The position numbers and the translations under genes were made by a program. The notes beneath the pieces were generated by a model. The model was not told where the DNA came from. It saw only the letters and a program-made list of their open reading frames with translations, and did no database searches. From NCBI RefSeq assembly GCF_016862635.1, contig NZ_BONI01000071.1, positions 1 to 49,267 of the forward strand: a DNA stretch of 49,267 nt, in the 5' to 3' direction. The stretch's first letter is position 1, and each line of letters opens with the position of its first letter. Origin of the DNA: Catellatospora coxensis (GTDB lineage: Bacteria > Actinomycetota > Actinomycetes > Mycobacteriales > Micromonosporaceae). Positions 17,444-25,275 of this stretch are shown piece after piece.

Positions 17444-18604
17444 ATGCGTGATGCGGTGATCATCGGAGCGGTCCGTACCCCCGTCGGCCGGCGCAACGGC
17501 GGCCTGGCCGGCGTGCACCCCGTCGACCTGGCCGGGCAGATCCTGCAGGACCTCGGCGACCGCACCGGGTTCGACCCGGCCGACGTCGACGACGTGATCC
17601 TCGGCTGCGTCTCGCAGACCGGCGAGCAGTCCTGGAACATCGGCCGCAACGCGGTGCTCGCCGCGGGCTGGCCGGAGACCGTGCCCGGCACCACCCTGGA
17701 CCGCCAGTGCGGCTCCAGCCAGCAGGCCGTGCACTTCGCCGCCGCGACCGTGCTGTCCGGGCAGGCCGACCTGGTCGTCGCCGCGGGCGTGGAGTCGATG
17801 AGCCGGGTGCCGATGGGCTCGTCGGTCGGCGAGCTGGGCTTCCCGTACGGGCCTGAGGTGCGCAGCCGCTACGCCGGGGTGCCGGGCTTCGCCGGGGACG
17901 CCCCGGTGCCGTTCAACCAGGGCGTCGGCGCGGAGATGATCGCCGCGCGGTGGGGCTTCGGCCGGGCGCAGCTCGACGAGTACGCGCTGGCCAGCCACCA
18001 GAAGGCGGCGGCCGCCTCGGACGGCGGGCTGTTCGCCGCGGAGATCGCCCCGGTCGGCGACGTGTACGCCGACGAGGGCATCCGGCGCGAGACGTCGCTG
18101 GAGAAGCTGGGCCAGCTGGCGACCCCGTTCAAGGCCGACGGCGTGGTCACCGCGGGCACCGCGTCGCAGATCTCCGACGGCGCGGCCGCGATCGCGGTCA
18201 CCACCTCGCAGTGGGCCGCCGAGCACGGGTACGCCCCCATCGCCCGCATCCACACCGCCGTCGTTGCCGCCGACGACCCGGTGATCATGCTCACCGCGCC
18301 CATCCCCGCCACCGCCAAAGCGCTCAAGCGGGCCGGGCTGTCCATCGCCGACATCGGCGCGTACGAGGTCAACGAGGCCTTCGCGCCGGTGCCGCTGGCG
18401 TGGCTGGCCGAGACGGGCGCCGACCCGGCCCGGCTCAACCCGCGCGGCGGCGCGATCGCCCTCGGCCACCCGCTGGGCGCCAGCGGCGCTCGCCTGCTGA
18501 CCACGCTGATCCACCACATGCGCGACAACGGCATCCGCTACGGGCTGCAGACGATGTGCGAGGGCGGCGGCATGGCCAACGCCACCGTCATCGAGCTGCT
18601 CTAA
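17444..18604 (+). CDS. Acetyl-CoA acetyltransferase (thiolase)
   Basis: A 386-residue thiolase of normal length. It cleaves 3-ketoacyl-CoA or condenses acyl-CoAs. Catalytic residues: C89 (DRQCGSSQQA), H342 (GGAIALGHPLGASG) and C372 (MCEGGGMANA); the NEAF loop is present. The QQAVHFAAATV helix is typical of the FadA/steroid-type thiolases of actinobacteria. Substrate length cannot be assigned. No other beta-oxidation genes flank it, though the broken racemase gene at 12206-13291 could serve the same branched-chain pathway. A TetR-type palindrome overlaps its promoter. Confidence 0.93.
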   Translation: MRDAVIIGAVRTPVGRRNGGLAGVHPVDLAGQILQDLGDRTGFDPADVDDVILGCVSQTGEQSWNIGRNAVLAAGWPETVPGTTLDRQCGSSQQAVHFAAATVLSGQADLVVAAGVESMSRVPMGSSVGELGFPYGPEVRSRYAGVPGFAGDAPVPFNQGVGAEMIAARWGFGRAQLDEYALASHQKAAAASDGGLFAAEIAPVGDVYADEGIRRETSLEKLGQLATPFKADGVVTAGTASQISDGAAAIAVTTSQWAAEHGYAPIARIHTAVVAADDPVIMLTAPIPATAKALKRAGLSIADIGAYEVNEAFAPVPLAWLAETGADPARLNPRGGAIALGHPLGASGARLLTTLIHHMRDNGIRYGLQTMCEGGGMANATVIELL

Positions 18605-18837
18605 CGGTCGCGGTGCGAACGGGCGGCTCGGACGTCCGGGGCCAGTACGAGGGAACCCCCGGATGCTGCCGAGCGGCAACGAGTTCACTCCCGGTGGAAC
18701 CGCCTGAGCTGTACGGCCGGGCACTGGTCACGTAGTCCAGCACCCGACGCACGGGCCGCGATCCGCAGTGACCGTGGAGTCCTGCTGCGAGCCCGCCAGC
18801 TGGTCATGTCTGTCCTGCTGGTTCGAAATGCCGATGG
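18605..18837. other. Intergenic region without a recognisable gene
   Basis: 233 bp between the thiolase stop and the first small leftward gene. Base composition drops here towards the XRE/PPC cassette. I see no credible gene, tRNA or clear hairpin. It may be one boundary of inserted DNA, but no target-site repeat was found by eye. Confidence 0.4.
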
Positions 18838-19053
18838 TCACGGATTGTGGACTCGGCCGAGCATCTGGCCTGGGAACGGGTAGACGGTTCCGCCGACGCC
18901 CGGACCGTCGGTGATCACGACCATGGGTAGCCCGGTATGGGGGTTCACCCCGACGATCTCTCCAGCCGAGTCCGGGGAGATGTCGAGCCGCACCCGGTCA
19001 CCGATGCTGACGCTCGCCCCGCTGACGATCACCCAATTCGTCGGCGAGGTCAC
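18838..19053 (-). CDS. Small protein of unknown function, translationally coupled
   Basis: A 71-residue basic-neutral protein: a short beta-rich core (SIGDRVRLDISPDSAGEIVGV, then MVVITDGPGVGGTVYPFPGQMLGRVH) that resembles a small SH3-like barrel. No family recognised. Its GTG start (19051-19053) overlaps the TGA of the upstream 68-residue gene (GTGA), and AGGGGG lies just before it, so the two are translationally coupled. It probably works with the partner protein in the XRE/PPC cassette. Confidence 0.6.
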   Translation of the reverse strand: MTSPTNWVIVSGASVSIGDRVRLDISPDSAGEIVGVNPHTGLPMVVITDGPGVGGTVYPFPGQMLGRVHNP

Positions 19054-19256
19054 CGGAGCCCCCTGAGCCCCGTGATGATGCCTCGGTAGAACCCGGTGGG
19101 CTGTGCGTACCACGGCACTTCGTCGCCCGCGAAGCCCAACTCCTCGTTCTTCACGGCAACAGCTGCGGTCATCCGCTCGGCAATCGGCTGCACCTGCCGG
19201 GTGGGCCAGTTGGCCCAGTTCGGACGGTCACTCTCGTCGGTTGAACTCGTGACCAT
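19050..19256 (-). CDS. Small protein of unknown function
   Basis: A 68-residue soluble protein with Trp residues near the N-terminus (RPNWANWPTRQVQPIAERM) and WYAQPTGFYRGIITGLRGLR at the end. No family recognised. The ATG at 19256 has a near-perfect GGGGAGG ribosome site 8 nt upstream. Its stop overlaps the next gene's start. It is transcribed away from the XRE regulator, with 165 bp of shared upstream DNA between them. Confidence 0.6.
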   Translation of the reverse strand: MVTSSTDESDRPNWANWPTRQVQPIAERMTAAVAVKNEELGFAGDEVPWYAQPTGFYRGIITGLRGLR

Positions 19257-19421
19257 GGTTGATGTCCTCCCCTGCGGTCCTTATGGTCTGGTTGGGGCAG
19301 CGAAGCGGATGGATGCTCGGATCACCTCCGCCCCGCGCCTGCACTTAGCGTCACCCGAGCCGTCGGGACGAGTCACTAGGACCGGCCACCGCACGTTATT
19401 TGCCGCAAGGGAGGTGCATAG
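19257..19421. promoter_or_regulatory. Divergent regulatory region of the XRE/PPC cassette
   Basis: 165 bp shared by the leftward small-gene pair and the rightward XRE regulator. It is less GC-rich than the flanks. It contains GGGGAGG (leftward ribosome site) and AAGGGAGGTG (rightward ribosome site). It is the natural place for the XRE operator, but I see no clean palindrome. Confidence 0.4.
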
Positions 19422-20459
19422 ATGATTGACGGGGCGGACCTGCGCCGAGCACGCCGGTATGTCGATGTCACGTTGGAGCATTTGGCCAGCCAGGGAGGCA
19501 AATCGCCCAGCCATCTGTCCCGTATCGAGGGCGGCCGGCGCGAGGTGACACCGAACATCGTGGCCCTGTACGAGCGCGTCCTAGGTTTCAGGATCGGTGG
19601 CCCGGATGATCCGTCGATCCCTACGGTGGGGGATGTGGATCGCAGGAGCGCACTCAAGTTGGCCGGGGCCACCGTGTTCGGCGGCGCGGCGGTCGAGCCC
19701 GTGGTGGCCGACGTCGAGGACACCGCCCAGTGGCTTGCCTGGGAGATCTGGCACCGGGGTAGCGGCCCGGCGATCAGCGAGGCAGTCGTGCCGATTGAGC
19801 GCATCCCTGCCATGCGTCAACTCGTCGCCGTTCGCCAGGTTCTACGTGACCAGGACGGACTGCTCCGGTTCTCCACGCCCGGCCTGATCGACTTCCATAT
19901 CGCGTCGCGGGTGTTCGGTGGCATTGCCACGGGTCGGCGCGGCGACCTGGAAACAGCGCAGACCAGCCACGAGACGGACCAGATCATCCGCAGCTTCGTC
20001 GAGCGCGACACGATGGCCGCCGACACGCTCGGCCGCTGGATGCGGACAGGTGCCACGCCGGTGCTGCGGGTCAATGCCGCTGGCATCCTAGCCAAGCTGC
20101 GCACCCCGGAGGCGGCCGATGCCGTCGCAGGCGCGCTACGCACCGACGAGGGAGCCCGGCACCTCTACCTGGCGGCGGTCGCCCATCGGGTCCTTGGCCT
20201 GGCCTGGGATGACGCTCTCCGCTACGCCACGACTCCCTCGTACACCGAGGACTATGCCGCCAGGCTGGTAAACGAGCTGCGCAATCCGCGCGACCCGGCA
20301 GCCCGATGGTGTTCCGCGGTACTGCTCGGCCACCTGAACGTCGCCGACCGTGACCCGGTCAAAGCGGCTGTTGCCGAGAACCTGCGCACCGAGGACTCTC
20401 GCGAGAACCTGCGCACGATGGCCGCGCTCCTCGCCGGGGCCGATCCCGTAACCGCCTAA
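19422..20459 (+). CDS. XRE-family DNA-binding regulator with HEAT-like C-terminal domain
   Basis: A 345-residue protein. Residues 5-57 form a Cro/CI-type helix-turn-helix (LRRARRYVDVTLEHLASQGGKSPSHLSRIEGGRREVTP). Residues 74-92 (RRSALKLAGATVFGGAA) look like a twin-arginine signal but are internal, a quirk seen in actinomycete XRE regulators. The rest is alpha-helical with HEAT-like pairs (RVNAAGILAKLRTPEAADAVAGAL). It has a strong AAGGGAGGTG site. It is followed 16 nt later by the PPC-domain gene, so the two form an operon. The likely role is control of this cassette; the signal is unknown. Confidence 0.8.
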   Translation: MIDGADLRRARRYVDVTLEHLASQGGKSPSHLSRIEGGRREVTPNIVALYERVLGFRIGGPDDPSIPTVGDVDRRSALKLAGATVFGGAAVEPVVADVEDTAQWLAWEIWHRGSGPAISEAVVPIERIPAMRQLVAVRQVLRDQDGLLRFSTPGLIDFHIASRVFGGIATGRRGDLETAQTSHETDQIIRSFVERDTMAADTLGRWMRTGATPVLRVNAAGILAKLRTPEAADAVAGALRTDEGARHLYLAAVAHRVLGLAWDDALRYATTPSYTEDYAARLVNELRNPRDPAARWCSAVLLGHLNVADRDPVKAAVAENLRTEDSRENLRTMAALLAGADPVTA

Positions 20460-20475
20460 CCACGAAAGGGCAGCA

Positions 20476-20808
20476 ATGATCCTCGTCTCTGTTCAGCCTG
20501 GCCAAGAGGTGATGCAGACCATCACCGCCGAGCTCGCCCGCCAGGGCGTGGCGAACGGTGCAGTCGTATCCCTCATCGGAGGGATCGACGCCTGCGTGAT
20601 CTCCAACATGCCGGCAGATGACGTCACCAAGGACATCCTGACTGCGTACGAGCAGCCCTTCGAGCTGACGGGCACCGGCGAGATCAAGGACGGCAAGCCG
20701 CACCTTCACGTTGTGCTCGGCAAGGAAGGTGATGGGGCGCTCGCCGGTCACCTTCACGAGGCGCACGTGCGGACCTTCTTCGTCAACGCCTACATCCTGC
20801 CGCTGTAG
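20476..20808 (+). CDS. PPC/DUF296-domain protein
   Basis: A 110-residue protein consisting of one PPC (DUF296) domain, known as the plant AHL partner domain but also found alone in prokaryotes, where it forms trimers. The signature GKPHLHVVLG and AGHLHEAHV supplies the conserved His cluster that binds a metal in related structures. No HTH or AT-hook is attached. It starts 16 nt after the XRE gene with an AAAGGGC site. It ends the lower-GC cassette. Its molecular role in bacteria is not established. Confidence 0.8.
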   Translation: MILVSVQPGQEVMQTITAELARQGVANGAVVSLIGGIDACVISNMPADDVTKDILTAYEQPFELTGTGEIKDGKPHLHVVLGKEGDGALAGHLHEAHVRTFFVNAYILPL

Positions 20809-20905
20809 CTCCGGTGGCGATGCGGCCTGTCGGTCTGCCGACGGGCCCTGCGCCGTGCCGCAAAGCCGCTGGCGCGAGGGGGGTCCGGCGCGCTACAACA
20901 CGGGT

Positions 20906-21880
20906 ATGCGTGCGACGCCGTTCGATGCCCGGCTGGGCCTGCGTGAGCAGCTGGGGTGCTGGCACGAGGTAGTGGCGGCCGCGGGTGCCCACGACGATCC
21001 GGGGCACCGTCCCCTGCCCCCGGCGGCGCGTGCCGCGGCCCTGCGCGCACCGCGCCCGGACGGCCGGGTGCACCGCTGGCTGGGCTGCGCCGGCGGCGAG
21101 GTGGTGGGGCTGGCCGAGCTGTTCCTGTCCGATCGGGAGAATCTCGGCTGGGGTTTCGCCGAGGTCACCGTGCACCCGCGGCACCGCCGGTCGGGCCACG
21201 GGTCGGCGCTGCTGGCCGCGGTGCGCGCGGTAGCGGCCGAGCAGGGCCGGGACACGCTGGTGCTGAGCGCGGCGCAGGGCGGCCCGGGTCCGGCCTGGGC
21301 GGCGGCGGTGGGCGCGCGCAAGGCGCAGGAGCTGTGGGAGTCCGAGGCCGACCTGGGCGGGCTCGACCCGGCGGCGCTCGGCGACCGCCCCGTCCCCGGC
21401 TACCGGCTGGTGTGCTGGTCCGACGAGGCGCCCGAGGAGCTGCTGGCCTCGTACGCGGCAGCCGTGGACGCGATGGCCGACTCGCCCGACGGCGGGCTCG
21501 GTTACCAGTCCGCGCCGAACACGCCGGAGCTGGTGCGGGCCCGGGAGCGCTGCGCGCGGGCGGCCGGGCTGCAGCGGCGGGTGGTCGCGGCGGTGCACGA
21601 GGCCAGCGGCACGGTGGCCGGGCTGACCGTGCTGGAGATCCCGCTGCTGGCCCCGGAGCTGGCCCACCAGGACGACACCGTGGTGGTGCCCGCGCACCGG
21701 GGGCACGGGCTCGGGCTGTGGGTGAAGGCGGAGATGGTGCGCCGGCTGGCCGCCGACGGCGGGGTGGTGCGCCGCGTGCACACCACCACCGACCCGTCGA
21801 ACAGCCACATGCTGGCGATCAACGAGCGGCTGGGGTTCCGCCGTGTCGGCGTGCGGGAGCAGTGGACGCTGCCCGTCTGA
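20906..21880 (+). CDS. Double-GNAT acetyltransferase
   Basis: A 324-residue protein with two GNAT domains in tandem. The N-terminal domain has the acetyl-CoA loop VHPRHRRSGHGSALL (around 90-104); the C-terminal one has VPAHRGHGLGLWVKAEM (around 270-286) and the closing THTTTDPSN-like stretch with N-x-x-M. Such tandem proteins acetylate small amines or antibiotics; the substrate is not deducible. ATG 20906 is chosen because TACAAC (20894-20899) lies 6 nt upstream, giving a leaderless mRNA. Its TGA abuts the TCA of the convergent VOC gene, forming TGATCA. Confidence 0.85.
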   Translation: MRATPFDARLGLREQLGCWHEVVAAAGAHDDPGHRPLPPAARAAALRAPRPDGRVHRWLGCAGGEVVGLAELFLSDRENLGWGFAEVTVHPRHRRSGHGSALLAAVRAVAAEQGRDTLVLSAAQGGPGPAWAAAVGARKAQELWESEADLGGLDPAALGDRPVPGYRLVCWSDEAPEELLASYAAAVDAMADSPDGGLGYQSAPNTPELVRARERCARAAGLQRRVVAAVHEASGTVAGLTVLEIPLLAPELAHQDDTVVVPAHRGHGLGLWVKAEMVRRLAADGGVVRRVHTTTDPSNSHMLAINERLGFRRVGVREQWTLPV

Positions 21881-22330
21881 TCACTGCACGCAGAACTCGT
21901 TGCCCTCGGGGTCGGCCATGACCACGTGGTGGCTGCCCGGCTCCCGCACCTCGCGCAGGATCGTCGCGCCGAGGCCCTCCAGCCGCTTGACCTCGCCGTC
22001 GCGGTGCTCCGGGCCGGCGTGCAGGTCGAGGTGCAGCCGGTTCTTGCCCTGCTTGGGTTCGGGCACGCGCTGGAACAGCAGGCGGCGGCCGAGGCCGACG
22101 CCGGTGAACGGCTGCACCGGGTCGTCGGGGTGGCGCACGGCGACCAGGTCGCGGAACGCCTTGCGGCCGCCGGTCTCCAGGTAGACGTCCGGGCCGATCG
22201 CGCCCTGCGCGGCCAGCTGCTCGATCAGGGCCGTGTTGTCCTCGACCTGGTAGCCCAGGGCCTGCGCCCAGAACGCGGTCTGCGCGTGCGGGTCGGCGCA
22301 GTCGATGACGACCTTCCAGTCCAGTGCCAT
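21881..22330 (-). CDS. VOC-superfamily (glyoxalase/dioxygenase-like) protein
   Basis: A 149-residue vicinal-oxygen-chelate fold protein with two beta-alpha-beta-beta-beta repeats: WKVVIDCADPHAQTAFWAQALGY at the start, and RLHLDLHAG with HHVVMADPEGNEFCV at the end. This is the glyoxalase-like subfamily 6 pattern common in actinobacteria; no enzymatic role is proven. It has a GGAG ribosome site. It is divergent from the CGNR regulator with only 57 bp between starts, and a perfect palindrome lies in that gap, so it is a likely regulatory target. Confidence 0.85.
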   Translation of the reverse strand: MALDWKVVIDCADPHAQTAFWAQALGYQVEDNTALIEQLAAQGAIGPDVYLETGGRKAFRDLVAVRHPDDPVQPFTGVGLGRRLLFQRVPEPKQGKNRLHLDLHAGPEHRDGEVKRLEGLGATILREVREPGSHHVVMADPEGNEFCVQ

Positions 22331-22363
22331 GGTGGTCTCCTCTCGTCCGGTCTGTGCCACCGC

Positions 22364-22390
22364 CATGTAACCACATATAGTGGTTACATG
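22364..22390. promoter_or_regulatory. Perfect 11-bp-arm palindrome over a -10 box and start codon
   Basis: CATGTAACCAC (22364-22374) and its exact complement (22380-22390) flank ATATA. The right arm contains the CGNR gene's ATG (22388), and TATAGT (22376-22381) is a -10 box 6 nt before that ATG. A bound dimer would cover promoter, transcription start and start codon. It also lies 34 bp upstream of the divergent VOC start. Confidence 0.75.
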
Positions 22391-22993
22391 GAAACGGGCA
22401 TGGTGCTGCGCCCACCCTCGGGTGGCGAGTTCCGGTTCGACCCCGGCGCGCTCTGGCTCGACCTGCTGGTCTCCGGCGGCCCGGGTGAGCTGGCGGGGTT
22501 CGAGACGCTGCACACGCCCGCCGACCTCGCCGCCTGGACGAAGCTGAGCCGGCTGCGCCTGGACCCGGCGCGGGTGCACGTCACCGCGGCGGAGCTGGCG
22601 GCCGCCGTGCGGCTGCGCGACCGGCTGTGGGAGCTGGCCTGGGCGCTGATCCGCGGCGGCCCGGTCGGGCCCGAGCTCGCCGCCGTGGTGGACGAGGCCG
22701 CGGCGGGCCCGCCGCCGGCCCCGCGACTGCGCGTCACCGGCCACGGCTTCCGTCGCGAGTGGACGCTGCCGGTCACCGGCACGCAGCTGCTGTCGGCCGT
22801 CGCCCGCGACGTGATCGACGTGCTGACCGGCCCGTACGCCGACCGGCTGCGCGAGTGCGGCGGCGTCAGGTGCGGGCTGGTCTTCCTGGACACCTCGCGG
22901 CCGGGCAGCCGCCGCTGGTGCTCGATGGAACGCTGCGGCAACCGCAGCAAGGTGCGCGCCCTGCGGGAGCGGCGCGCACCTGACGCGGGTTAG
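22388..22993 (+). CDS. CGNR zinc-finger protein (ABATE domain)
   Basis: A 201-residue predicted transcription regulator. The N-terminal 130 residues form the ABATE domain (ADLAAWTKLSRLRLDP, LRDRLWELAWALIRGG). The C-terminus is a CGNR-type zinc finger: C-x4-C (ECGGVRC) then FLDTSRPGSRRWCSMERCGNRSKVRALR. The C-S-M-x-R-C-G-N-R signature is exact. It is likely leaderless. Together with the palindrome at its own start, it is probably autoregulated and controls the divergent VOC gene. It ends 1 bp short of the convergent DUF4236 stop. Confidence 0.88.
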   Translation: METGMVLRPPSGGEFRFDPGALWLDLLVSGGPGELAGFETLHTPADLAAWTKLSRLRLDPARVHVTAAELAAAVRLRDRLWELAWALIRGGPVGPELAAVVDEAAAGPPPAPRLRVTGHGFRREWTLPVTGTQLLSAVARDVIDVLTGPYADRLRECGGVRCGLVFLDTSRPGSRRWCSMERCGNRSKVRALRERRAPDAG

Positions 22994-22994
22994 G

Positions 22995-23183
22995 TCAGCT
23001 CTTGTTGCCGCCGCCCTTGTTCTGCTTCCAGGACCAGGGGCCGGGCAGGTCCACCCGGTGCGCCCGGGTGCGGGAGTTCCACGACCAGCGGCCGATGCGG
23101 AGACTCCAGGAGGACAGGCCGCCCTGCGTGAAGTTCAGGCGCAGGGGGCCGAGTTTCCAGGTCTTGCGGAACAGCAGGCTCAT
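22995..23183 (-). CDS. DUF4236-like small protein
   Basis: A 62-residue basic protein that opens MSLLFRKTWKLGPLRLNFTQGG, matching the DUF4236 pattern (FRKSxKLGPxRLNxSxxG), then SSWSLRIGRWSWNSRTR. The function of the family is unknown. It lies 28 nt downstream of the PfkB-type gene on the same strand, so it could be in that operon. GGTTACAT, half of the CGNR palindrome, occurs 8-15 nt before its ATG. Confidence 0.7.
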   Translation of the reverse strand: MSLLFRKTWKLGPLRLNFTQGGLSSWSLRIGRWSWNSRTRAHRVDLPGPWSWKQNKGGGNKS

Positions 23184-23211
23184 GCACCCCATGTAACCGC
23201 ACGCGCACCAC

Positions 23212-24123
23212 TCAAAACCCGCCGGCGCGTGCCAGAAGCCCGGCGCGGTCCAGCGGGTCCACTTCGGTCGCCGCGACCGTGCAGGCATGAGCCCCGGTGA
23301 TCGCGCCGTAACGTGCGCAGACGTCCGGCGGCAGGCCCTGTGAAAGACCGTACAGGAAACCGGCGGCGAACGCGTCGCCCGCACCGTTGGAGTCCACCAC
23401 CGGCCGCGGCGGCGGCACCGCGGCGAACCTGCGTACCGCGTCGTCGTCCCTGGTCAGCAGGTAGCCGCCGCGGTCGCCGTCGGTGGCCACCGCGATCCCG
23501 GCCCGGCCCAGCGCCAGCACCCGGCGCAGCGCGGCCTCGGGGTCGGCCAGCGCGGCGGCCGAGACGAACACCACGTCGGCGGCGGCCGCGAACTGCTCGT
23601 GGTACGGGTTCTCGCCGTCCCAGTTGTGCAGGTCCGTGGAGACCGTCACGTCCAGCGCCGCGAGCTGCGCCAGCGCGAACGCGCCCGGATGGGTGATGCA
23701 CACGTGCACGTGCCGGCAGCCCGCGGCCAGCTCCGCGAGCAGCGGCTCGGGGAAGCGGTCGTGCTCGCCGCCGCGGCTGATGTCGTACAGCGACAGCCGC
23801 CGCCCGTCCGGGCCGACCAGGTTGACCGCGCGCTTGGTGCCGGTGCTGCTCGGCAGCTCGGTGAGCCCGATGCCCGCCTTGTCGTGCAGGGCCCGCACCA
23901 GCGCGCCCTCGGGGTCGTCGCCGAGCACGTCCAGGTGGTGCGTGCGCAGGCCCAGCGCGGCCAGCCCGAGCGCGAGGAAGTCCCCGGTCTGCCCGGCCCG
24001 TGTCGTGATCGCCGGGACCAGGTAACTGTCCGCATAGGGCAGCGGCAGCTGCGGGACCTCGACGATGGTGTCGACGCCCGCGCCGCCGAGCACGAGCACG
24101 TCGAGGTGATGAGTAACACGCAT
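23212..24123 (-). CDS. PfkB-family carbohydrate kinase
   Basis: A 303-residue sugar/nucleoside kinase of the ribokinase (PfkB) fold. The N-terminal GGAGVDTIVEV and second signature DSNGAGDAFAAGF (244-256) are present, with catalytic base D250 and anion hole GAGD. The usual DTTGAGD has become DSNGAGD. AGQTGD (43-48) marks the substrate side. The phosphate acceptor cannot be named; ribose, fructose or a nucleoside are possible. AAAGGCG precedes the ATG. It is divergent from the lipoprotein gene. Confidence 0.9.
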   Translation of the reverse strand: MRVTHHLDVLVLGGAGVDTIVEVPQLPLPYADSYLVPAITTRAGQTGDFLALGLAALGLRTHHLDVLGDDPEGALVRALHDKAGIGLTELPSSTGTKRAVNLVGPDGRRLSLYDISRGGEHDRFPEPLLAELAAGCRHVHVCITHPGAFALAQLAALDVTVSTDLHNWDGENPYHEQFAAAADVVFVSAAALADPEAALRRVLALGRAGIAVATDGDRGGYLLTRDDDAVRRFAAVPPPRPVVDSNGAGDAFAAGFLYGLSQGLPPDVCARYGAITGAHACTVAATEVDPLDRAGLLARAGGF

Positions 24124-24350
24124 GGGTGTGTCGCCTTTCGCCGATGGGTAGTCGACGTTTCAGCCCGTACGGTCCGCAGTCAGGTCATGCGGTGTCCGCC
24201 GAGGTCGCGACAGGTCGTCGACGATCATCACGGAGACCGGGCGGCCGCGTCAAGGCGTGCGCGACCGCGGGGCGGCCATGGCGGAGCCCGGCTAGGCTCT
24301 GGAAACTGTGCTCCGGGAACGCGTCCGGGCACCGATGGGGAGGGAAGCAC
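24124..24350. promoter_or_regulatory. Divergent promoter region between pfkB-type and lipoprotein genes
   Basis: 227 bp with no gene. TAGGCT (24293-24298) is a reasonable -10 for the rightward lipoprotein gene, giving a leader of about 45 nt with GGGGAGGG before the GTG. No clear operator was seen. Confidence 0.4.
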
Positions 24351-25124
24351 GTGAAGACACGACGTTTCGGTGTGGCCGCAGTAGGCCTGATCGCACTCGC
24401 CGCCCTGGCGACCGGGTGCAAGTCGACGGCGCAGCCGGGCGCGGGCGCGTCCGCGAGCACGTCGGCGGCGGCGTCCGCGCCCGCCCAGCAGGCGGCGGCC
24501 GCCGACGCGCTGGCCGCGGCGGCGGGCAAGCTGAAGGAGACCACCGCCAAGATGAGCGTGACCATGTCCGCGGGCGTCGCCGGGATGACCGTCACGGGCC
24601 AGCTCGACGGCCCGGGCCGCAAGTCCGCGTCGGTGATGGACGTGATGGGGATGAAGATGGAGTTCGTCTCGATCGCCGACGAGGTGTGGCTGAAGGCCGC
24701 CGCCGTGCCCGGCATGCCGAAGGGCTGGATGCACATCGACACCGCGAAGCTCGGTCCGCAGAGCTCGCTGCGCAAGTCGCTGGAGGACCCGTCCTACAGC
24801 TCGAAGATGCTGGCCACGGCCACCCAGGTGCAGTGGGACGGCACCGGCAAGGTCAAGGGTGTGCTCGACCTGAGCCAGGGGCCGTCGGCGAACGCGGCGA
24901 TGGTCGCCAAGCTCGGCGACAAGGTCAAGGCCGTGCCGTTCACCGCGACCATCGACGACCAGGGCCGGCTGACCTCGATGACGGTCGCCACGGCCGAGCT
25001 GTCCCCGACCGCTGGCGTGGGCGACATGAAGATCGCCTACAGCGACTTCGGCGCCCCGGTGACCGTCGAGAAGCCGACCGGCGAGATCGTCGAGGCCCCG
25101 GCCGCGGTGCTGGCCCTGCTCTGA
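24351..25124 (+). CDS. LppX/LprG-like lipoprotein
   Basis: A 257-residue predicted lipoprotein. The signal peptide ends in the lipobox LATGC with Cys23, followed by an Ala/Ser spacer. The body is a LolA-like half-barrel (SVTMSAGVAGMTVTGQLDGPG, DEVWLKAAAVPGMPKGWMHID, VPFTATIDDQGRLTSMTV), like the LppX/LprA/F/G group that binds lipids at the outer face of the membrane. GTG 24351 has GGGGAGGG 5-8 nt upstream. A strong hairpin follows. Confidence 0.85.
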   Translation: MKTRRFGVAAVGLIALAALATGCKSTAQPGAGASASTSAAASAPAQQAAAADALAAAAGKLKETTAKMSVTMSAGVAGMTVTGQLDGPGRKSASVMDVMGMKMEFVSIADEVWLKAAAVPGMPKGWMHIDTAKLGPQSSLRKSLEDPSYSSKMLATATQVQWDGTGKVKGVLDLSQGPSANAAMVAKLGDKVKAVPFTATIDDQGRLTSMTVATAELSPTAGVGDMKIAYSDFGAPVTVEKPTGEIVEAPAAVLALL

Positions 25125-25140
25125 CGCCGCCACGGCGCTG

Positions 25141-25176
25141 ACGCCGCCCGCGCCCGGACCCGGGCACGGGCGGCGT
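25141..25176 (+). terminator. Strong hairpin terminator after the lipoprotein gene
   Basis: A 17-bp stem (25141-25157 with 25160-25176) with one mismatch and a 2-nt loop (ACGCCGCCCG...CGGGCGGCGT), then TTTC. It begins 17 nt after the lipoprotein stop. Confidence 0.8.
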
Positions 25177-25245
25177 TTCACGTACGGGGACCCGGGTACG
25201 GGTGAGAACGTGATCTCGTACCCCCGCCACGCGAGAGGTGACGCC

Positions 25246-25275
25246 GTGACGCCGACCAGGCCGGCCCCACACTGA
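25246..25275 (+). CDS. Possible 9-codon leader ORF coupled to mscS
   Basis: GTG 25246, preceded by GAGAGG, encodes MTPTRPAPH and ends in TGA, which overlaps the ATG of the MscS-type gene (TGATG). The channel gene itself has no good ribosome site, so reinitiation after this short ORF is plausible. It is only nine codons, so chance is possible. Confidence 0.4.
   Translation: MTPTRPAPH

Noticed and set aside
18810-18840. tRNA-like GGTTCGAAAT box in the gap after the thiolase gene
   Set aside because: The sequence around it gives no T-stem or acceptor stem, so it is not a tRNA or a tRNA-derived attachment site.
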